Shown: one piece after another, positions 8,377-16,402 of the stretch
Position numbering within the stretch: the stretch's first letter is position 1
How the letters are laid out: each line of letters starts with the position of its first letter
Assembly: GCF_010078235.1 (NCBI RefSeq)
Contig: NZ_JAABOS010000002.1
Coordinates: forward strand, 548,388 to 612,387
From: Cognatundibacterium crateris
GTDB taxonomy: Bacteria; Pseudomonadota; Gammaproteobacteria; Burkholderiales; Burkholderiaceae_D
Direction: 5' to 3'
DNA length: 64,000 nt
The notes under the pieces: generated by a model
What the model was told of the DNA's origin: nothing
Seen by the model: the letters and a program-made list of their open reading frames with translations, nothing else
Database searches by the model: none
Made by a program: the position numbers and the translations under genes

Positions 8377-8394
8377 TAGCTTTTTCTAAAGCTA
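8377..8394 (-). terminator. Hairpin between nuclease and downstream genes
   Basis: A seven-base-pair stem (TAGCTTT/AAAGCTA) with a four-base loop lies in the 70-bp gap after the nuclease gene. The U-tract downstream on the leftward strand is poor, so it may be a weak terminator or an mRNA-stabilising hairpin. Confidence 0.3.
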
Positions 8395-8400
8395 ACGACT

Positions 8401-8865
8401 TCAATAATTCTGAAACTCCCACCCGCCACCATCTTTCTTGGCACGTTTGATACACTTGATAAATCGAAACCAGGGCAACACCTCTGCGCATAATTTGATC
8501 TTCAAGTTACCAACCTGAGTTGTATATGAACCCTTTGTTTCGTGAATCTGAAGCTCAAGATTCGCCATCACGACCAAGAAATCGACCTCGTAAAACGTGT
8601 TGTCAGCAAGCCGAATATTCATCGGATGAAACTTCCAGTCCAAAACCTCACCAGATAGCTTTTTCCTATCGAGAATTTCTGCATACTCGGCTTCAGTTTT
8701 GTTCATTTGGCTTTTTGGAATTCGCCCGATAGAAAAAAACCTATCCCTCGCAGCAATCGTCTTCTCAGCGCTAGAGCCACTTTGCTGCTTAGCCCCACTG
8801 CGGCGCCCCTTTGACTGCAACGCATTGAACTCGCTGACAGACATTCGAATTCCATTACCAGCCAT
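8401..8865 (-). CDS. DUF1064-like PD-(D/E)XK phage nuclease
   Basis: A 154-residue protein matching the DUF1064 phage endonuclease pattern. Residues about 56-115 carry NKTEAEYAEILDRKK (first acidic residue), then FYEVDFLVV (catalytic Asp) and LQIHETKG (the E-x-K pair), followed by an all-alpha/beta C-terminus. These are the expected PD-(D/E)XK active-site positions. The first 40 residues are a disordered Ser/Lys-rich tail. In phages the family is linked to recombination intermediates or replication. The gene has its own GAGAGGT site and lies just below an operator copy at 8908-8923, so it likely heads a transcript. Confidence 0.68.
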   Translation of the reverse strand: MAGNGIRMSVSEFNALQSKGRRSGAKQQSGSSAEKTIAARDRFFSIGRIPKSQMNKTEAEYAEILDRKKLSGEVLDWKFHPMNIRLADNTFYEVDFLVVMANLELQIHETKGSYTTQVGNLKIKLCAEVLPWFRFIKCIKRAKKDGGGWEFQNY

Positions 8866-8907
8866 TCAAGATACCTCTCGACCTAATTATTCATTTTAGC
8901 ATTTTTT

Positions 8908-8923
8908 AAGCCTTTTGTGGCTA
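8908..8923 (-). promoter_or_regulatory. Phage operator with extended -10 promoter
   Basis: AAGCC-TTTTGT-GGCTA. On the leftward strand the element is followed, 14 bases after the inner GGCT, by TGCTAAAAT, an extended -10 box. The copy at 18032-18047 shows exactly the same operator-to-TGCTAAAAT spacing on the other strand, which strongly supports a real promoter/operator unit. It drives the 8865-leftward genes. Confidence 0.6.
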
Positions 8924-8930
8924 TTTTTAG

Positions 8931-9167
8931 TCATGCCAATACATTTTTTGCTTCAAGCCAGACACCGCACTTGCCAACGTTTCCCATGCTAAATTGCTGG
9001 ACAAAATCGCCGTTTAACTTACCTTTGGCCTCTTCGCCGCGCCGCTTTCCAACAAGTTCAAGGTATGCCGAAACTTCAGATGATTTCCGCGACTGCAACC
9101 TCATCCGACACAGAAGTCGAACTTCGCACTCATGGCGATATTGCTCACTAAGATTGAATGGCCGCAT
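8931..9167 (-). CDS. Small conserved-type phage protein
   Basis: A 78-residue basic protein. The block HECEVR...YLELVGKRRGEEAKGKL resembles small proteins found next to phage replication genes, but I cannot assign a function. The ATG at 9167 overlaps the helicase-loader stop as TGATG, with GGGAG upstream. It is the last gene of the O-P transcript before the operator at 8908. Confidence 0.55.
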   Translation of the reverse strand: MRPFNLSEQYRHECEVRLLCRMRLQSRKSSEVSAYLELVGKRRGEEAKGKLNGDFVQQFSMGNVGKCGVWLEAKNVLA

Positions 9168-9949
9168 CACTGTAGCTCCCTATATTGCATCGTTTTTCTC
9201 TTTGCATCTGCTTTTGCGCGCTCCAGTGCTTTTCTATCTGCAGCGATTCTAGCCTCAGAAATCCTGTGGATCTTTTGATCTGCTGGCTCCATACCCGATA
9301 TCAGATCGCGCATTCGTCGTATATTTTCTTGGATTTTTTCCCGCTCATAATCTTTCTGGGCATCTGCACCTGGCGGCGCTGAAAGCATCGGCAAAATTGG
9401 AGTGCTGGGGCTATTAAGCAGAATCTGAGCGAACTCGCTGTCATTGCGAATAAGCCCCTTTCTAAGGGCATCACCAATTGCGACTCTTTGCCGATCTTTA
9501 TCAAAGCCGATCGACACAGACCAGGAGGCGGGGACTGCGCGAATTCGAGCATTGGCAACCAAGCGGTTGTAATTTTCTTTAAAGGACATGCGAGCCCCGA
9601 CTTTATCGCCGACATTCAAAATTGATTCACACAACCCAAACGCCTCGGCCATTTCCGCAGTCCAAACAACAGTTTCCCGCTGGTCTTTACTGCGCAAAGC
9701 GATAGCCCAAGCCTCCTCATCCCCCGGGCGCCCATCCATCTCTCTGCATCGCTTCATAATCGCTGCAGGAATCGGAGGAAATTCCGGCTGATTCACAACG
9801 TACATTGCCAATGCAGAAGCCACCACCTTCAGCGGATACGGACTCAGCAAATCCCACCAAGTATGCGAGGTTTCCGGAATAGACTTGTCATAAGCGCCGA
9901 AGCATAGGCGCAGCGCCTGTAGGAACTCCGGCTTTTCCGTATCAAGCAT
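9167..9949 (-). CDS. Phage replication protein P-like helicase loader
   Basis: A 260-residue candidate helicase loader. The N-terminal half has the pattern seen in P-type loaders of phages of Gram-negative bacteria (LCFGAYDKS...WWDLLSPYPLKVVASALAMY...FPPIPAAIMKRC, residues about 15-90). The C-terminal 60 residues are a charged helix likely to contact the host DnaB. It overlaps the O-like initiator gene by one base (TGATG), as lambda O and P are adjacent. The ATG at 9949 is preferred over the GTG at 9952 because of GGAGG spacing. The role is inferred from pattern and position. Confidence 0.7.
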   Translation of the reverse strand: MLDTEKPEFLQALRLCFGAYDKSIPETSHTWWDLLSPYPLKVVASALAMYVVNQPEFPPIPAAIMKRCREMDGRPGDEEAWAIALRSKDQRETVVWTAEMAEAFGLCESILNVGDKVGARMSFKENYNRLVANARIRAVPASWSVSIGFDKDRQRVAIGDALRKGLIRNDSEFAQILLNSPSTPILPMLSAPPGADAQKDYEREKIQENIRRMRDLISGMEPADQKIHRISEARIAADRKALERAKADAKRKTMQYRELQ

Positions 9950-10887
9950 CACGTCCTCCCCATTTCCAACGCCGGAACAGCATCAACTCCGCAGATGCCG
10001 GTGACATCCGGGCTACCAAGGAACTCACGTTCAATTCGAGCATTTTTTTCTTCAATCGTTTCAGCCCGACTGCCACCCATCTGACCCGAAAGCTCTTTGT
10101 CATTGCGAATAAATCGGTCAATGTTGTCCCCACTCTTCAAGATCACATCGAGGCCGTTGTACTTCACCCCCTGCGTATTTTTCCCCATGTTGTGAGGAGT
10201 TTTACTGCATCCACGGATAGCCAAACAAATGTCAGATGGCGAATAGCTCTTCAGCGCAGAACGAATCAGACCCTTTCGCTTGGAATCCAGAGCCGACCTG
10301 GGCGAATCCATCACTTTTTTCCAGAAATCGAAAATAGTCGACACGTCGTCGGGCTTTAGCTCGACATTGTTTTTATTTGACTCTGGTTCTGGTTCTGGCT
10401 CTGGTTCTGGTTTTAAAGCTGAGTCCGAAAGGGTTCCTAAAGGGTTATCAGGCACCTTATATTTTTCTTCAAAATTGTCCAATTTCACCACCGGAAACAC
10501 AGAGCTAAAAGCCCGAAGAGCCTTTGCCAGCATAGCTTTAACCTCATTTGGCGGGCTTATTGCATCAAACATTTTCCCAGCTGCGATACCGACATTTGGG
10601 TTCTCAAACTGGTTCCACTTCAAGTAATGCTGAATAAAAACCCATGAAGTCCTTTTGCAACGGTGCATAAACCCTTTAAAAGTCAGCTCATCAAACCCTT
10701 TCGATACCCTTTCAATATCCCACATAACATCCTCAGCAGCGTATGCCAAAGGTAGTCTGAAGCATCCAAGCATGTTTCCATGTGGACACGTCAATAGATA
10801 GAGCGCCAAGGTTCTAGCGTCATCGCTAAGCGCACGCGTATCCTCACTCGTCCAAAATGCCGAATAAACTTTTCCATAGTCACGCAT
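9949..10887 (-). CDS. Phage replication initiator, O-like
   Basis: A 312-residue protein with an O-type winged-helix N-terminus (MRDYGKVYSAFWTSEDTRALS...LALYLLTCPH...GCFRLPLAYAAEDVMW, about residues 1-90), which in phages binds the origin. A Glu-Pro repeat linker near residue 165 (EPEPEPEPE) separates it from a C-terminal domain likely to recruit the P-like loader. The start is the ATG at 10887, since the longer frame begins at an unsupported TTG. It is the first gene after operator 11041-11056, behind an untranslated leader of about 135 bases with two inverted repeats. As in lambda, the origin may lie inside this gene. Confidence 0.75.
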   Translation of the reverse strand: MRDYGKVYSAFWTSEDTRALSDDARTLALYLLTCPHGNMLGCFRLPLAYAAEDVMWDIERVSKGFDELTFKGFMHRCKRTSWVFIQHYLKWNQFENPNVGIAAGKMFDAISPPNEVKAMLAKALRAFSSVFPVVKLDNFEEKYKVPDNPLGTLSDSALKPEPEPEPEPESNKNNVELKPDDVSTIFDFWKKVMDSPRSALDSKRKGLIRSALKSYSPSDICLAIRGCSKTPHNMGKNTQGVKYNGLDVILKSGDNIDRFIRNDKELSGQMGGSRAETIEEKNARIEREFLGSPDVTGICGVDAVPALEMGRT

Positions 10888-10927
10888 GAGACACCCATTC
10901 AACTTTCAAAAAAATTGCTAAATTTCT

Positions 10928-11012
10928 GGAAGGCGTGTAACTACCTGGCATGCCTTCCTAGCCATTAAGCGGTGGCCGCAAATGTCACCCATTACCAACA
11001 ACCAACATTTGC
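10928..11012 (-). promoter_or_regulatory. Structured leader upstream of the O-like gene
   Basis: Two inverted repeats lie in the untranslated leader: GGAAGGC (10928-10934) with GCCTTCC (10952-10958), and GCAAATGT (10978-10985) with ACATTTGC (11005-11012). The leader runs from the promoter near 11041 to the start codon at 10887. It could be an RNA control element for the replication operon or part of the origin region; the sequence does not decide which. Confidence 0.4.
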
Positions 11013-11040
11013 CGCAAAAAAACACAAAAATCAATATTTC

Positions 11041-11056
11041 AAGCCATTTATGGCTA
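11041..11056 (-). promoter_or_regulatory. Phage operator before replication operon
   Basis: AAGCC-ATTTAT-GGCTA, a clean copy of the recurring palindrome. It lies just downstream of the terminator of the cro-like operon and upstream of the O-P genes, so it most likely marks the replication operon promoter. The -10 match downstream (TTGATTTTT) is poor. Confidence 0.5.
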
Positions 11057-11067
11057 TCGCGAGCGCG

Positions 11068-11098
11068 AAAAAAAGCACACCCTTTTCTAAGGATGTGC
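11068..11098 (-). terminator. Rho-independent terminator of cro-like operon
   Basis: Read leftward, a ten-position stem with one internal mismatch (GCACATCCTT/AAGGGTGTGC) and AGAA loop is followed by seven U residues. It sits 18 bp after the stop of the 11116-11361 gene and separates the immediate-early transcript from the replication operon. Confidence 0.85.
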
Positions 11099-11115
11099 AT
11101 CATCAATTACTATGA

Positions 11116-11361
11116 CTAGCGAATTTCTCGCCATGGTAAATACTGATGCTTTGATGCTGTCTCTGATACTTTCGTATCCTTTGAATCATCACCAATTCTC
11201 CAGACCTCGCCATCGAAATAGCTAAAAATTCGATCTGTACGCTCATCAGTATTTGTCGAATCTCTCTCATACATTCCGACTACATCTGGTACCAATTCAC
11301 CACTATGCCAAGTAGCTGTATCGTTCAGCTTACCCGGATCAGCATCAGTATTTACACCCAT
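11116..11361 (-). CDS. Small acidic phage protein
   Basis: An 81-residue acidic protein ending in LPWREIR. The middle block FSYFDGEVWRIGDD, Ser-rich turn and terminal LPWR resemble a family of short proteins in the early regions of proteobacterial temperate phages; no function is known to me. It is the second gene of the cro-like transcript, eight bp behind it, and is followed by the terminator at 11068-11098. Confidence 0.6.
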   Translation of the reverse strand: MGVNTDADPGKLNDTATWHSGELVPDVVGMYERDSTNTDERTDRIFSYFDGEVWRIGDDSKDTKVSETASKHQYLPWREIR

Positions 11362-11368
11362 GTTTTAC

Positions 11369-11647
11369 TCACATCGCGACAGGAACATTTTGCAAGTTTT
11401 CTTGGTGCCGCGTGTCACGCAACAAAATAGCCGCCTCGCGTTTTTTCAAAGCGAGATACATTTTACGAACATTGCGCACAGATGGGTCTTTTGTTGTGCC
11501 TTGCATGATTTTGTTCAGCGTATTCTTCGGAACCTTGCTGTCTTTCGAAAACTGATCACGCTCCATGTAGTAGTGAACATTTCCGTTTTTCAGAACGTAT
11601 TCAAGCTGGTCTTCACCGATTATTACCTGTTTAACTTGCTTTGCCAT
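11369..11647 (-). CDS. Cro-like early regulator
   Basis: A 92-residue basic protein divergent from the CI-like repressor. Residues about 30-70 look like a helix-turn-helix (QFSKDSKVPKNTLNKIMQGT). Its size and divergent position fit a Cro-type switch protein. The ATG at 11647 has GAGGT five bases upstream. The 245-bp region shared with the repressor contains the operator copy at 11842-11857. Assignment rests on position and a plausible helix-turn-helix. Confidence 0.62.
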   Translation of the reverse strand: MAKQVKQVIIGEDQLEYVLKNGNVHYYMERDQFSKDSKVPKNTLNKIMQGTTKDPSVRNVRKMYLALKKREAAILLRDTRHQENLQNVPVAM

Positions 11648-11841
11648 AATTACCTCATAAATCGGATTGCAAATAACCCTTATGCGGTAATTTTAACCCA
11701 CAAACGAATTTTTTTGCAATGCTTGCGACTTTTTAGGCAAAAATAAAAAAGAGTAATTTTGATAACATTTTGGTTATTCCTATTTGTTTTTACCGTAGAT
11801 AAATTTAATCGCTCTGTGCAAAACTACATTAAGAATATAAG

Positions 11842-11857
11842 TAGCCTTGCAAGGCTA
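11842..11857. promoter_or_regulatory. Perfect operator palindrome in the immunity region
   Basis: TAGCCTTGCAAGGCTA is a perfect 16-bp palindrome, the best copy in the prophage, immediately followed by another GGCTA half-site. It lies 36 bp upstream of the CI-like start codon in the cro-cI divergent region, where a repressor would control both promoters. CATAAT or TAATAT just downstream could be the repressor's -10 box. Confidence 0.65.
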
Positions 11858-11892
11858 GGCTAAAACGCATAATATTACCCACGGATATAGCA

Positions 11893-12288
11893 ATGACACA
11901 AATAGATACTACCCACGAAGATCATTCGATTATGGCACCAACAAAAAGAACACCATCCGACCTGAGAGGCACAGTTGCAAGACGCCTTGATGAATGGATG
12001 CGCGACAACATCGCGCTGGATACCCAGGCCAAGCTGGCAATGGCATCCGGCGTTGGGCAAACTACAATCGGCCGAATACTGAATAAGCAAACATCTCCAA
12101 CCCTGGACGTACTAGAAAGTATTGCAAGTACCTTTGGCCGCGATGTCTCTGACCTGATTGCGAGATCAAGCGCTGATTTTATTAATTATGATAAGTCAAA
12201 ATACGCTCGCCTTCCGGACTACGAAAAAATCCGCGTAGAAGGATTTATTAAACACGTAATTTCTGAGCATAACCGCGGAGATTCCTAA
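11893..12288 (+). CDS. CI-like phage repressor without peptidase domain
   Basis: A 131-residue XRE-family DNA-binding protein. The helix-turn-helix is at about residues 44-90 (QAKLAMASGVGQTTIGRILN). The rest is a short helical tail (YEKIRVEGFIKHVISE) that may dimerise. It lacks the S24/LexA-like self-cleavage domain of lambda CI, so direct RecA-stimulated inactivation is not expected. It is divergent from the cro-like gene and followed by a good terminator. The ATG at 11893 has only a weak ribosome-binding site, and an internal ATG at 11932 is an alternative. Confidence 0.75.
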   Translation: MTQIDTTHEDHSIMAPTKRTPSDLRGTVARRLDEWMRDNIALDTQAKLAMASGVGQTTIGRILNKQTSPTLDVLESIASTFGRDVSDLIARSSADFINYDKSKYARLPDYEKIRVEGFIKHVISEHNRGDS

Positions 12289-12300
12289 GGCTTCATAGTT

Positions 12301-12327
12301 CGCCCATTTTTCTGGGCGCTTTCTTTT
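12301..12327 (+). terminator. Terminator of the CI-like gene
   Basis: A six-base-pair GC-rich stem (CGCCCA/TGGGCG) with a six-base loop is followed by CTTTCTTTT, 12 bp after the repressor stop codon. Confidence 0.75.
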
Positions 12328-12336
12328 ACCATCAAA

Positions 12337-12395
12337 TAGCCATATAATACTATTTTAAGCCTTTACAGAATTTAATATCCTATATAAACTGACCT
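12337..12395 (+). promoter_or_regulatory. Operator/promoter of the recombination operon
   Basis: TAGCC-ATATAA-TACTA (12337-12352), with an intact left arm, is followed by a half-site AAGCC and then TTTACA-17-TAAACT, a fair sigma-70 promoter. It lies between the repressor terminator and the exonuclease gene at 12413, so it probably drives the exonuclease-RecT-ATPase-SSB operon under repressor control. Confidence 0.5.
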
Positions 12396-12412
12396 CATTT
12401 AACGGATTACAC

Positions 12413-13234
12413 ATGAAAACAATAGGAACAATTAGGGCATCGAGTTGTATCGGCTTATTTGACTGCGCGCTATCCTGGTATTACACCAATATAAAGGGGA
12501 TACGAAGCCCATCAAATGGCTTATCTGCAACGGGTACAGCAATACATGCTGGAACTGCATATTTTGATGAAGCGAGAATGAACGGAGAAACACCGGAGGT
12601 TTCCGCTGCTGTAGAAATAACCATAGATGCATTGAATAACCCGAATGAGGAAGTGCAGTGGGACAGCGTCAAGATGCACCGTGAAATGGAATTAAAAGCT
12701 ATCAAGTTAACGACAAGATATTGCATAGAGATTGCGCCAACGCGGGAATATGTTGCAGTCGAATTACATTGCCCACCACTGAATGTCCAGACGAAATATG
12801 GCGTTATCAAATTGACCGGATCAACTGACAGGATCCGGAGAACCGAGGATAGAAGGCTTGGCATATCAGATTTGAAGTCCGGGAAAATGGCGGTTAAGGT
12901 CGGATTCGAGGATCACGAGGAGGCAGTGGCCTCAACCGCAAATCATCACATCCAACTAGGCATTTACACATTACTTGCGGAAGAAGCAGCCCAAACGGTC
13001 TTTGATGCTCCTGCAGAGATAATTGGATTAAGTACTGGCCGGAATGCAACGATCGCGATATCTGAAGTTGAGGACGTAAAAACAGCACTGCTGGGCACTG
13101 ATGAGGTAGATGGAATGCTGGATATGGCAGGGAAAATGCTGAAAGAAGGTTTTTTTCCACCAAATCCACGATCAATTTTATGTAGCAAAAAGTATTGTGC
13201 GGGCTATTCGCGCTGCCCCTACAAAGGTAAATAA
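12413..13234 (+). CDS. Cas4/AddB-like PD-(D/E)XK exonuclease with Fe-S cysteines
   Basis: A 273-residue nuclease of the RecB/Cas4 type. The active-site pattern is complete: GTAIHAG (His), GSTDRI (Asp), ISDLKSGK (Asp-x-Lys) and IQLGIYTLL (the Gln/Tyr motif). One N-terminal cysteine (Cys18) and three C-terminal cysteines (Cys257, Cys262, Cys268) match the 4Fe-4S cluster arrangement of Cas4 and AddB. It would resect DNA ends to feed the RecT annealase encoded 33 bp downstream, taking the place of lambda Exo or RecE. It is first in the rightward recombination operon. Confidence 0.82.
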   Translation: MKTIGTIRASSCIGLFDCALSWYYTNIKGIRSPSNGLSATGTAIHAGTAYFDEARMNGETPEVSAAVEITIDALNNPNEEVQWDSVKMHREMELKAIKLTTRYCIEIAPTREYVAVELHCPPLNVQTKYGVIKLTGSTDRIRRTEDRRLGISDLKSGKMAVKVGFEDHEEAVASTANHHIQLGIYTLLAEEAAQTVFDAPAEIIGLSTGRNATIAISEVEDVKTALLGTDEVDGMLDMAGKMLKEGFFPPNPRSILCSKKYCAGYSRCPYKGK

Positions 13235-13267
13235 CGAGCAACTTTCACCAACTAACTGGAGTTAAAT

Positions 13268-14491
13268 ATGACACACGTACAGCAAGATGCAGCGGCAGCA
13301 AAATCCACATCTGAACTGCGAACTATCGCAGCGCAAACGCAAGCACCAGAATCACGCTTGGATATGTTCACACTGTCCGGACTGCAACTGGCACACAAAC
13401 TCGCAAAAACTTACGCATCAAGCAATGCTGTTCCATCCGCATTCCGTGACTACGTGGAAAAAAAAGACAAGAGTGGAACTAATCTCATTGAGAACCCTAA
13501 CGCCATCGGCAATTGCATCGTAGCAATTGAAACTGCGGAATCTACCGGATTTTCTATTTCAGCAGTCATGCAGAATGCACACGTTATTGAAGGGAAACTG
13601 AGTTGGTCTGCTCAGTTCGTTATCGCAGCTATCAACGCATCACGCCGATTTACTCCATTGCGCTTTACGCTGCGCAGCCTTGGAATGATCAGTGCCAAGT
13701 ACAAAGAAAAAACGACTTGGAATAAAGACGACGGCCGATACAACATGGTCGACAAGAGTGTCGATATCGAAAATTGGGAATGTATTGCGTGGGCGTACCC
13801 GATAGAAAATGGGCACCGTGTGGACGAAAAAATTGAATCCATTCCCGTTTCAATGAAAATGGCAGTTGAGGAAGGCTGGTACGCGAAAAACGGCAGTAAG
13901 TGGCAAACTGAAATGAAGTTCCAAATGCTTCAGTACCGTGCAGCTACATTCTTTGGTCGCCTTAATGCACCGGACGTTCTGATGGGCTTTGGACAAACTA
14001 CAGAAGAATTGCAAGATACTGTAATTGACATCACGCCGCAGCCCGATGGAACTCATGCCGCGAACATCGAGCAATTGCGTAAAACAGCCGCGGCGCCGGC
14101 AGCACGCACAAATCAGGAAGATGTAACTGATGTTGAGGCAAAAGAACTTTCACGCCCAGCCGAAGCCACAAAAGAATATTCCGAGCCAAAAATCAATGAA
14201 ACGTCAGCACAAACCAAAGGGGCGACCTCATCTACTGATGCGGCCAATGCATCGAATCACGACTCACCAGCATCACCTGGCGCCGATGCACAAGCAGCTG
14301 ATGACTATAAATATGCAATGTCTCTTGTAGAAAAGGGGTCTCTTGAAGAAGCACTGGACTATGCCCGCAGTATGCACCCGGATGACGCTGAAGAGATTCG
14401 CACAATGGTGGCCGATAAGCGGCAAAAAGCAGAGCAATTAGCAACGCCAGCGCGCCGCACCCGCTCAAATACGGTAGACATGGGCAGCTAA
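13268..14491 (+). CDS. RecT-family single-strand annealing protein
   Basis: A 407-residue annealase of the RecT group. The RecT-like core spans about residues 35-270 (IGNCIVAIETAESTGFSISAVMQNAHVIEGKLSW is the diagnostic stretch, followed by the MLQYRAATFFGRLNAPDVLMG helix). The C-terminal 130 residues are low-complexity, rich in Ala, Ser, Glu and Thr, with a final helical segment. It pairs single strands exposed by the exonuclease encoded just upstream. A GGAG site precedes the ATG. Confidence 0.85.
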   Translation: MTHVQQDAAAAKSTSELRTIAAQTQAPESRLDMFTLSGLQLAHKLAKTYASSNAVPSAFRDYVEKKDKSGTNLIENPNAIGNCIVAIETAESTGFSISAVMQNAHVIEGKLSWSAQFVIAAINASRRFTPLRFTLRSLGMISAKYKEKTTWNKDDGRYNMVDKSVDIENWECIAWAYPIENGHRVDEKIESIPVSMKMAVEEGWYAKNGSKWQTEMKFQMLQYRAATFFGRLNAPDVLMGFGQTTEELQDTVIDITPQPDGTHAANIEQLRKTAAAPAARTNQEDVTDVEAKELSRPAEATKEYSEPKINETSAQTKGATSSTDAANASNHDSPASPGADAQAADDYKYAMSLVEKGSLEEALDYARSMHPDDAEEIRTMVADKRQKAEQLATPARRTRSNTVDMGS

Positions 14492-14562
14492 TCAAGAAAG
14501 ATTCCAGGGCTGACAATAAAAAGCCCTGATAAAACATAGTCAACGAAATCAAGGTAAGAAAA

Positions 14563-16329
14563 ATGAAGATCACACAAATTGAAGTACAAAATATCCTCGG
14601 CGCTAAAAGCGTGAGCGTTTGCACTAAGGCTCCGGTTATCGTGTTTGCGGGCGACAATTACAGCGGAAAATCAAGTACCTGCGAAGCTATCTATCAAGCA
14701 ATGAGCGAAAACTATACTCGTGTCGGCTTGAAAAAAGACTTCTCAAAGCTGGTATCTGATGATCAGAAAAAGGGTATAGCTGTCGTGCAGTTTGAGGGCG
14801 GACAGGCATCGATCTCACTACCAAAAGGAACGCACAATTTTGCATTCGACGGCATTTCGATGAACGATGCCGAGTTGATGCAATTAGCAATGCCCTACTG
14901 CCTGACAGGAAGTTTTAGCTCAGCTGATAGTGATGAACGTCGCAAATTTTTGTACAAAATGATGAAAGTGAAGACTGGGATCGGGATTGTGCAAAAAATG
15001 CTGATCGACGAAGGCTGTGATGAGAGCAAGCTACCTTCAATACTCCCTTTGCTTGCGTCAGGATTCAAAGCAGCAGAGGAAGAAGCTAAAGAAAAAGCTA
15101 AGGATTCGCGCACTCTATGGAAGAGCGTAACCAAAGAGGTGTACGGGTCAGACAAGGCTGAAACTTGGGAGAATACATTGCCTGCCGGCTTAGACAATTC
15201 TGCTGTAAATATTGACGCAATCAATCAGAGCATCGTTGATCATACTAAACAAATCGAAGAAAGAACTATAGCAATCGGCAAATTGCAGGCTGAAATGCAG
15301 CAGGCTGCAACAATCAAGCGCAAAGCGGATGAGTTATCAGCTATCGCAGCGACACTGCCTTTTTCAAAAGAATCGCTCGAGAACGACCGCAAAGCACTGG
15401 CCGACTTCCAGGCGGAAATTGCCGCGGTGCGCGAACTTGCAAGCGGTGAAATCCAAGTCACTACTTACTCATGCCCTTGTTGCTCTGTAGTATTAACAAT
15501 AGCTGATGGTGCTCTTTCCGAATATCGTGCGCCAGAGAAAGTCATTGATCCTGCTGCTCAAGAAAAGCTTCCCGGCATGGAGCGAAAATTAAAATTGCTC
15601 GAAGCTGCGGTTATCGCTAGCGAAAATGCAGTAGAGGATGCAGAGGATGCAAAATCTAAACTCAAATTACTGGCTGATGGTGTGAATTCTGACGCACCAA
15701 CTATAGAAAGCATAGCGGCCGAGCGCAAAGCGCTGGATGCTATCAACGCGCAACTGAGCAAGCTGAAGCTAGAAAAAGCAAACTATGACGCCTTATTGAC
15801 TGCAGAGGCTGAAGCCAGAAAAAAAACTGAAGATGCAAAACGCCATCACTTAGATGTCCTGGCATATTCAAAAATTGCCGAGCAACTCTCCCCAGAGGGA
15901 ATACCGAGCAAACTTCTGGAAAATGCGATTGCTCCGTTTAATCAAGCGCTGGCAAAGTCATCAGAAATATCGTACTGGCATCCTGTTTCAGTAGACAAAA
16001 ACATGAGCGTTTTTTATGGCGACCGCCCTTACTCACTCTGCTCTGAGTCGGAAAAGTGGCGCTGTGATGCGATGCTAGCCGAAGTGATTGCGAAATTCTC
16101 AGGTCTGAAGCTTATCATGCTGGATCGTTTCGACTGTCTTAATGCAGAAGGTCGTAGCGATATGATCGCATGGCTTGAGGAAATAACAGCGTCGGGATCG
16201 ATTGATTCTGCCATAGTTTTTGGAACAATGAAGGATAAGCCAAAACTGCCTTCAACCTGCCAGCTAGTCTGGATGATAAATGGCGAAAATGAACAAGATA
16301 CGCAACAGCAATCGCTTGTAGCTGCATAG
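14563..16329 (+). CDS. SbcC/Rad50-like ATPase with zinc hook
   Basis: A 588-residue SMC-type ATPase. The N-terminal head has a P-loop (GDNYSGKS, 30-37). Two coiled-coil arms flank a CPCC zinc-hook motif (304-307). The C-terminal head has a signature-like SESEKWR (about 494-500) and LDRFD at 520-524 where a Walker B LDEPD would be. The usual catalytic Glu is therefore Arg. It is shorter than bacterial SbcC (about 1000). No Mre11/SbcD partner is nearby; its neighbours are the Cas4-like nuclease, RecT and SSB, so it probably works in that recombination module. Confidence 0.78.
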   Translation: MKITQIEVQNILGAKSVSVCTKAPVIVFAGDNYSGKSSTCEAIYQAMSENYTRVGLKKDFSKLVSDDQKKGIAVVQFEGGQASISLPKGTHNFAFDGISMNDAELMQLAMPYCLTGSFSSADSDERRKFLYKMMKVKTGIGIVQKMLIDEGCDESKLPSILPLLASGFKAAEEEAKEKAKDSRTLWKSVTKEVYGSDKAETWENTLPAGLDNSAVNIDAINQSIVDHTKQIEERTIAIGKLQAEMQQAATIKRKADELSAIAATLPFSKESLENDRKALADFQAEIAAVRELASGEIQVTTYSCPCCSVVLTIADGALSEYRAPEKVIDPAAQEKLPGMERKLKLLEAAVIASENAVEDAEDAKSKLKLLADGVNSDAPTIESIAAERKALDAINAQLSKLKLEKANYDALLTAEAEARKKTEDAKRHHLDVLAYSKIAEQLSPEGIPSKLLENAIAPFNQALAKSSEISYWHPVSVDKNMSVFYGDRPYSLCSESEKWRCDAMLAEVIAKFSGLKLIMLDRFDCLNAEGRSDMIAWLEEITASGSIDSAIVFGTMKDKPKLPSTCQLVWMINGENEQDTQQQSLVAA

Positions 16330-16402
16330 AGCAATAACTTGGCGCGATCGAGATGTTAATAGGCGGGGGCAGGCTCCCGCTTCAATATGAAAGGCAAAAA
16401 AA

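Noticed and set aside
10918-11106. A 62-codon minus-strand frame with several cysteines
   Set aside because: It begins inside the terminator hairpin at 11068-11098, spans the operator at 11041-11056 and both leader inverted repeats, and has no ribosome-binding site.
11649-11885. Repeated TTACC motifs in the cro-cI intergenic region as extra operators
   Set aside because: One copy is the complement of the cro-like gene's ribosome-binding site, and the others do not align beyond five or six bases.
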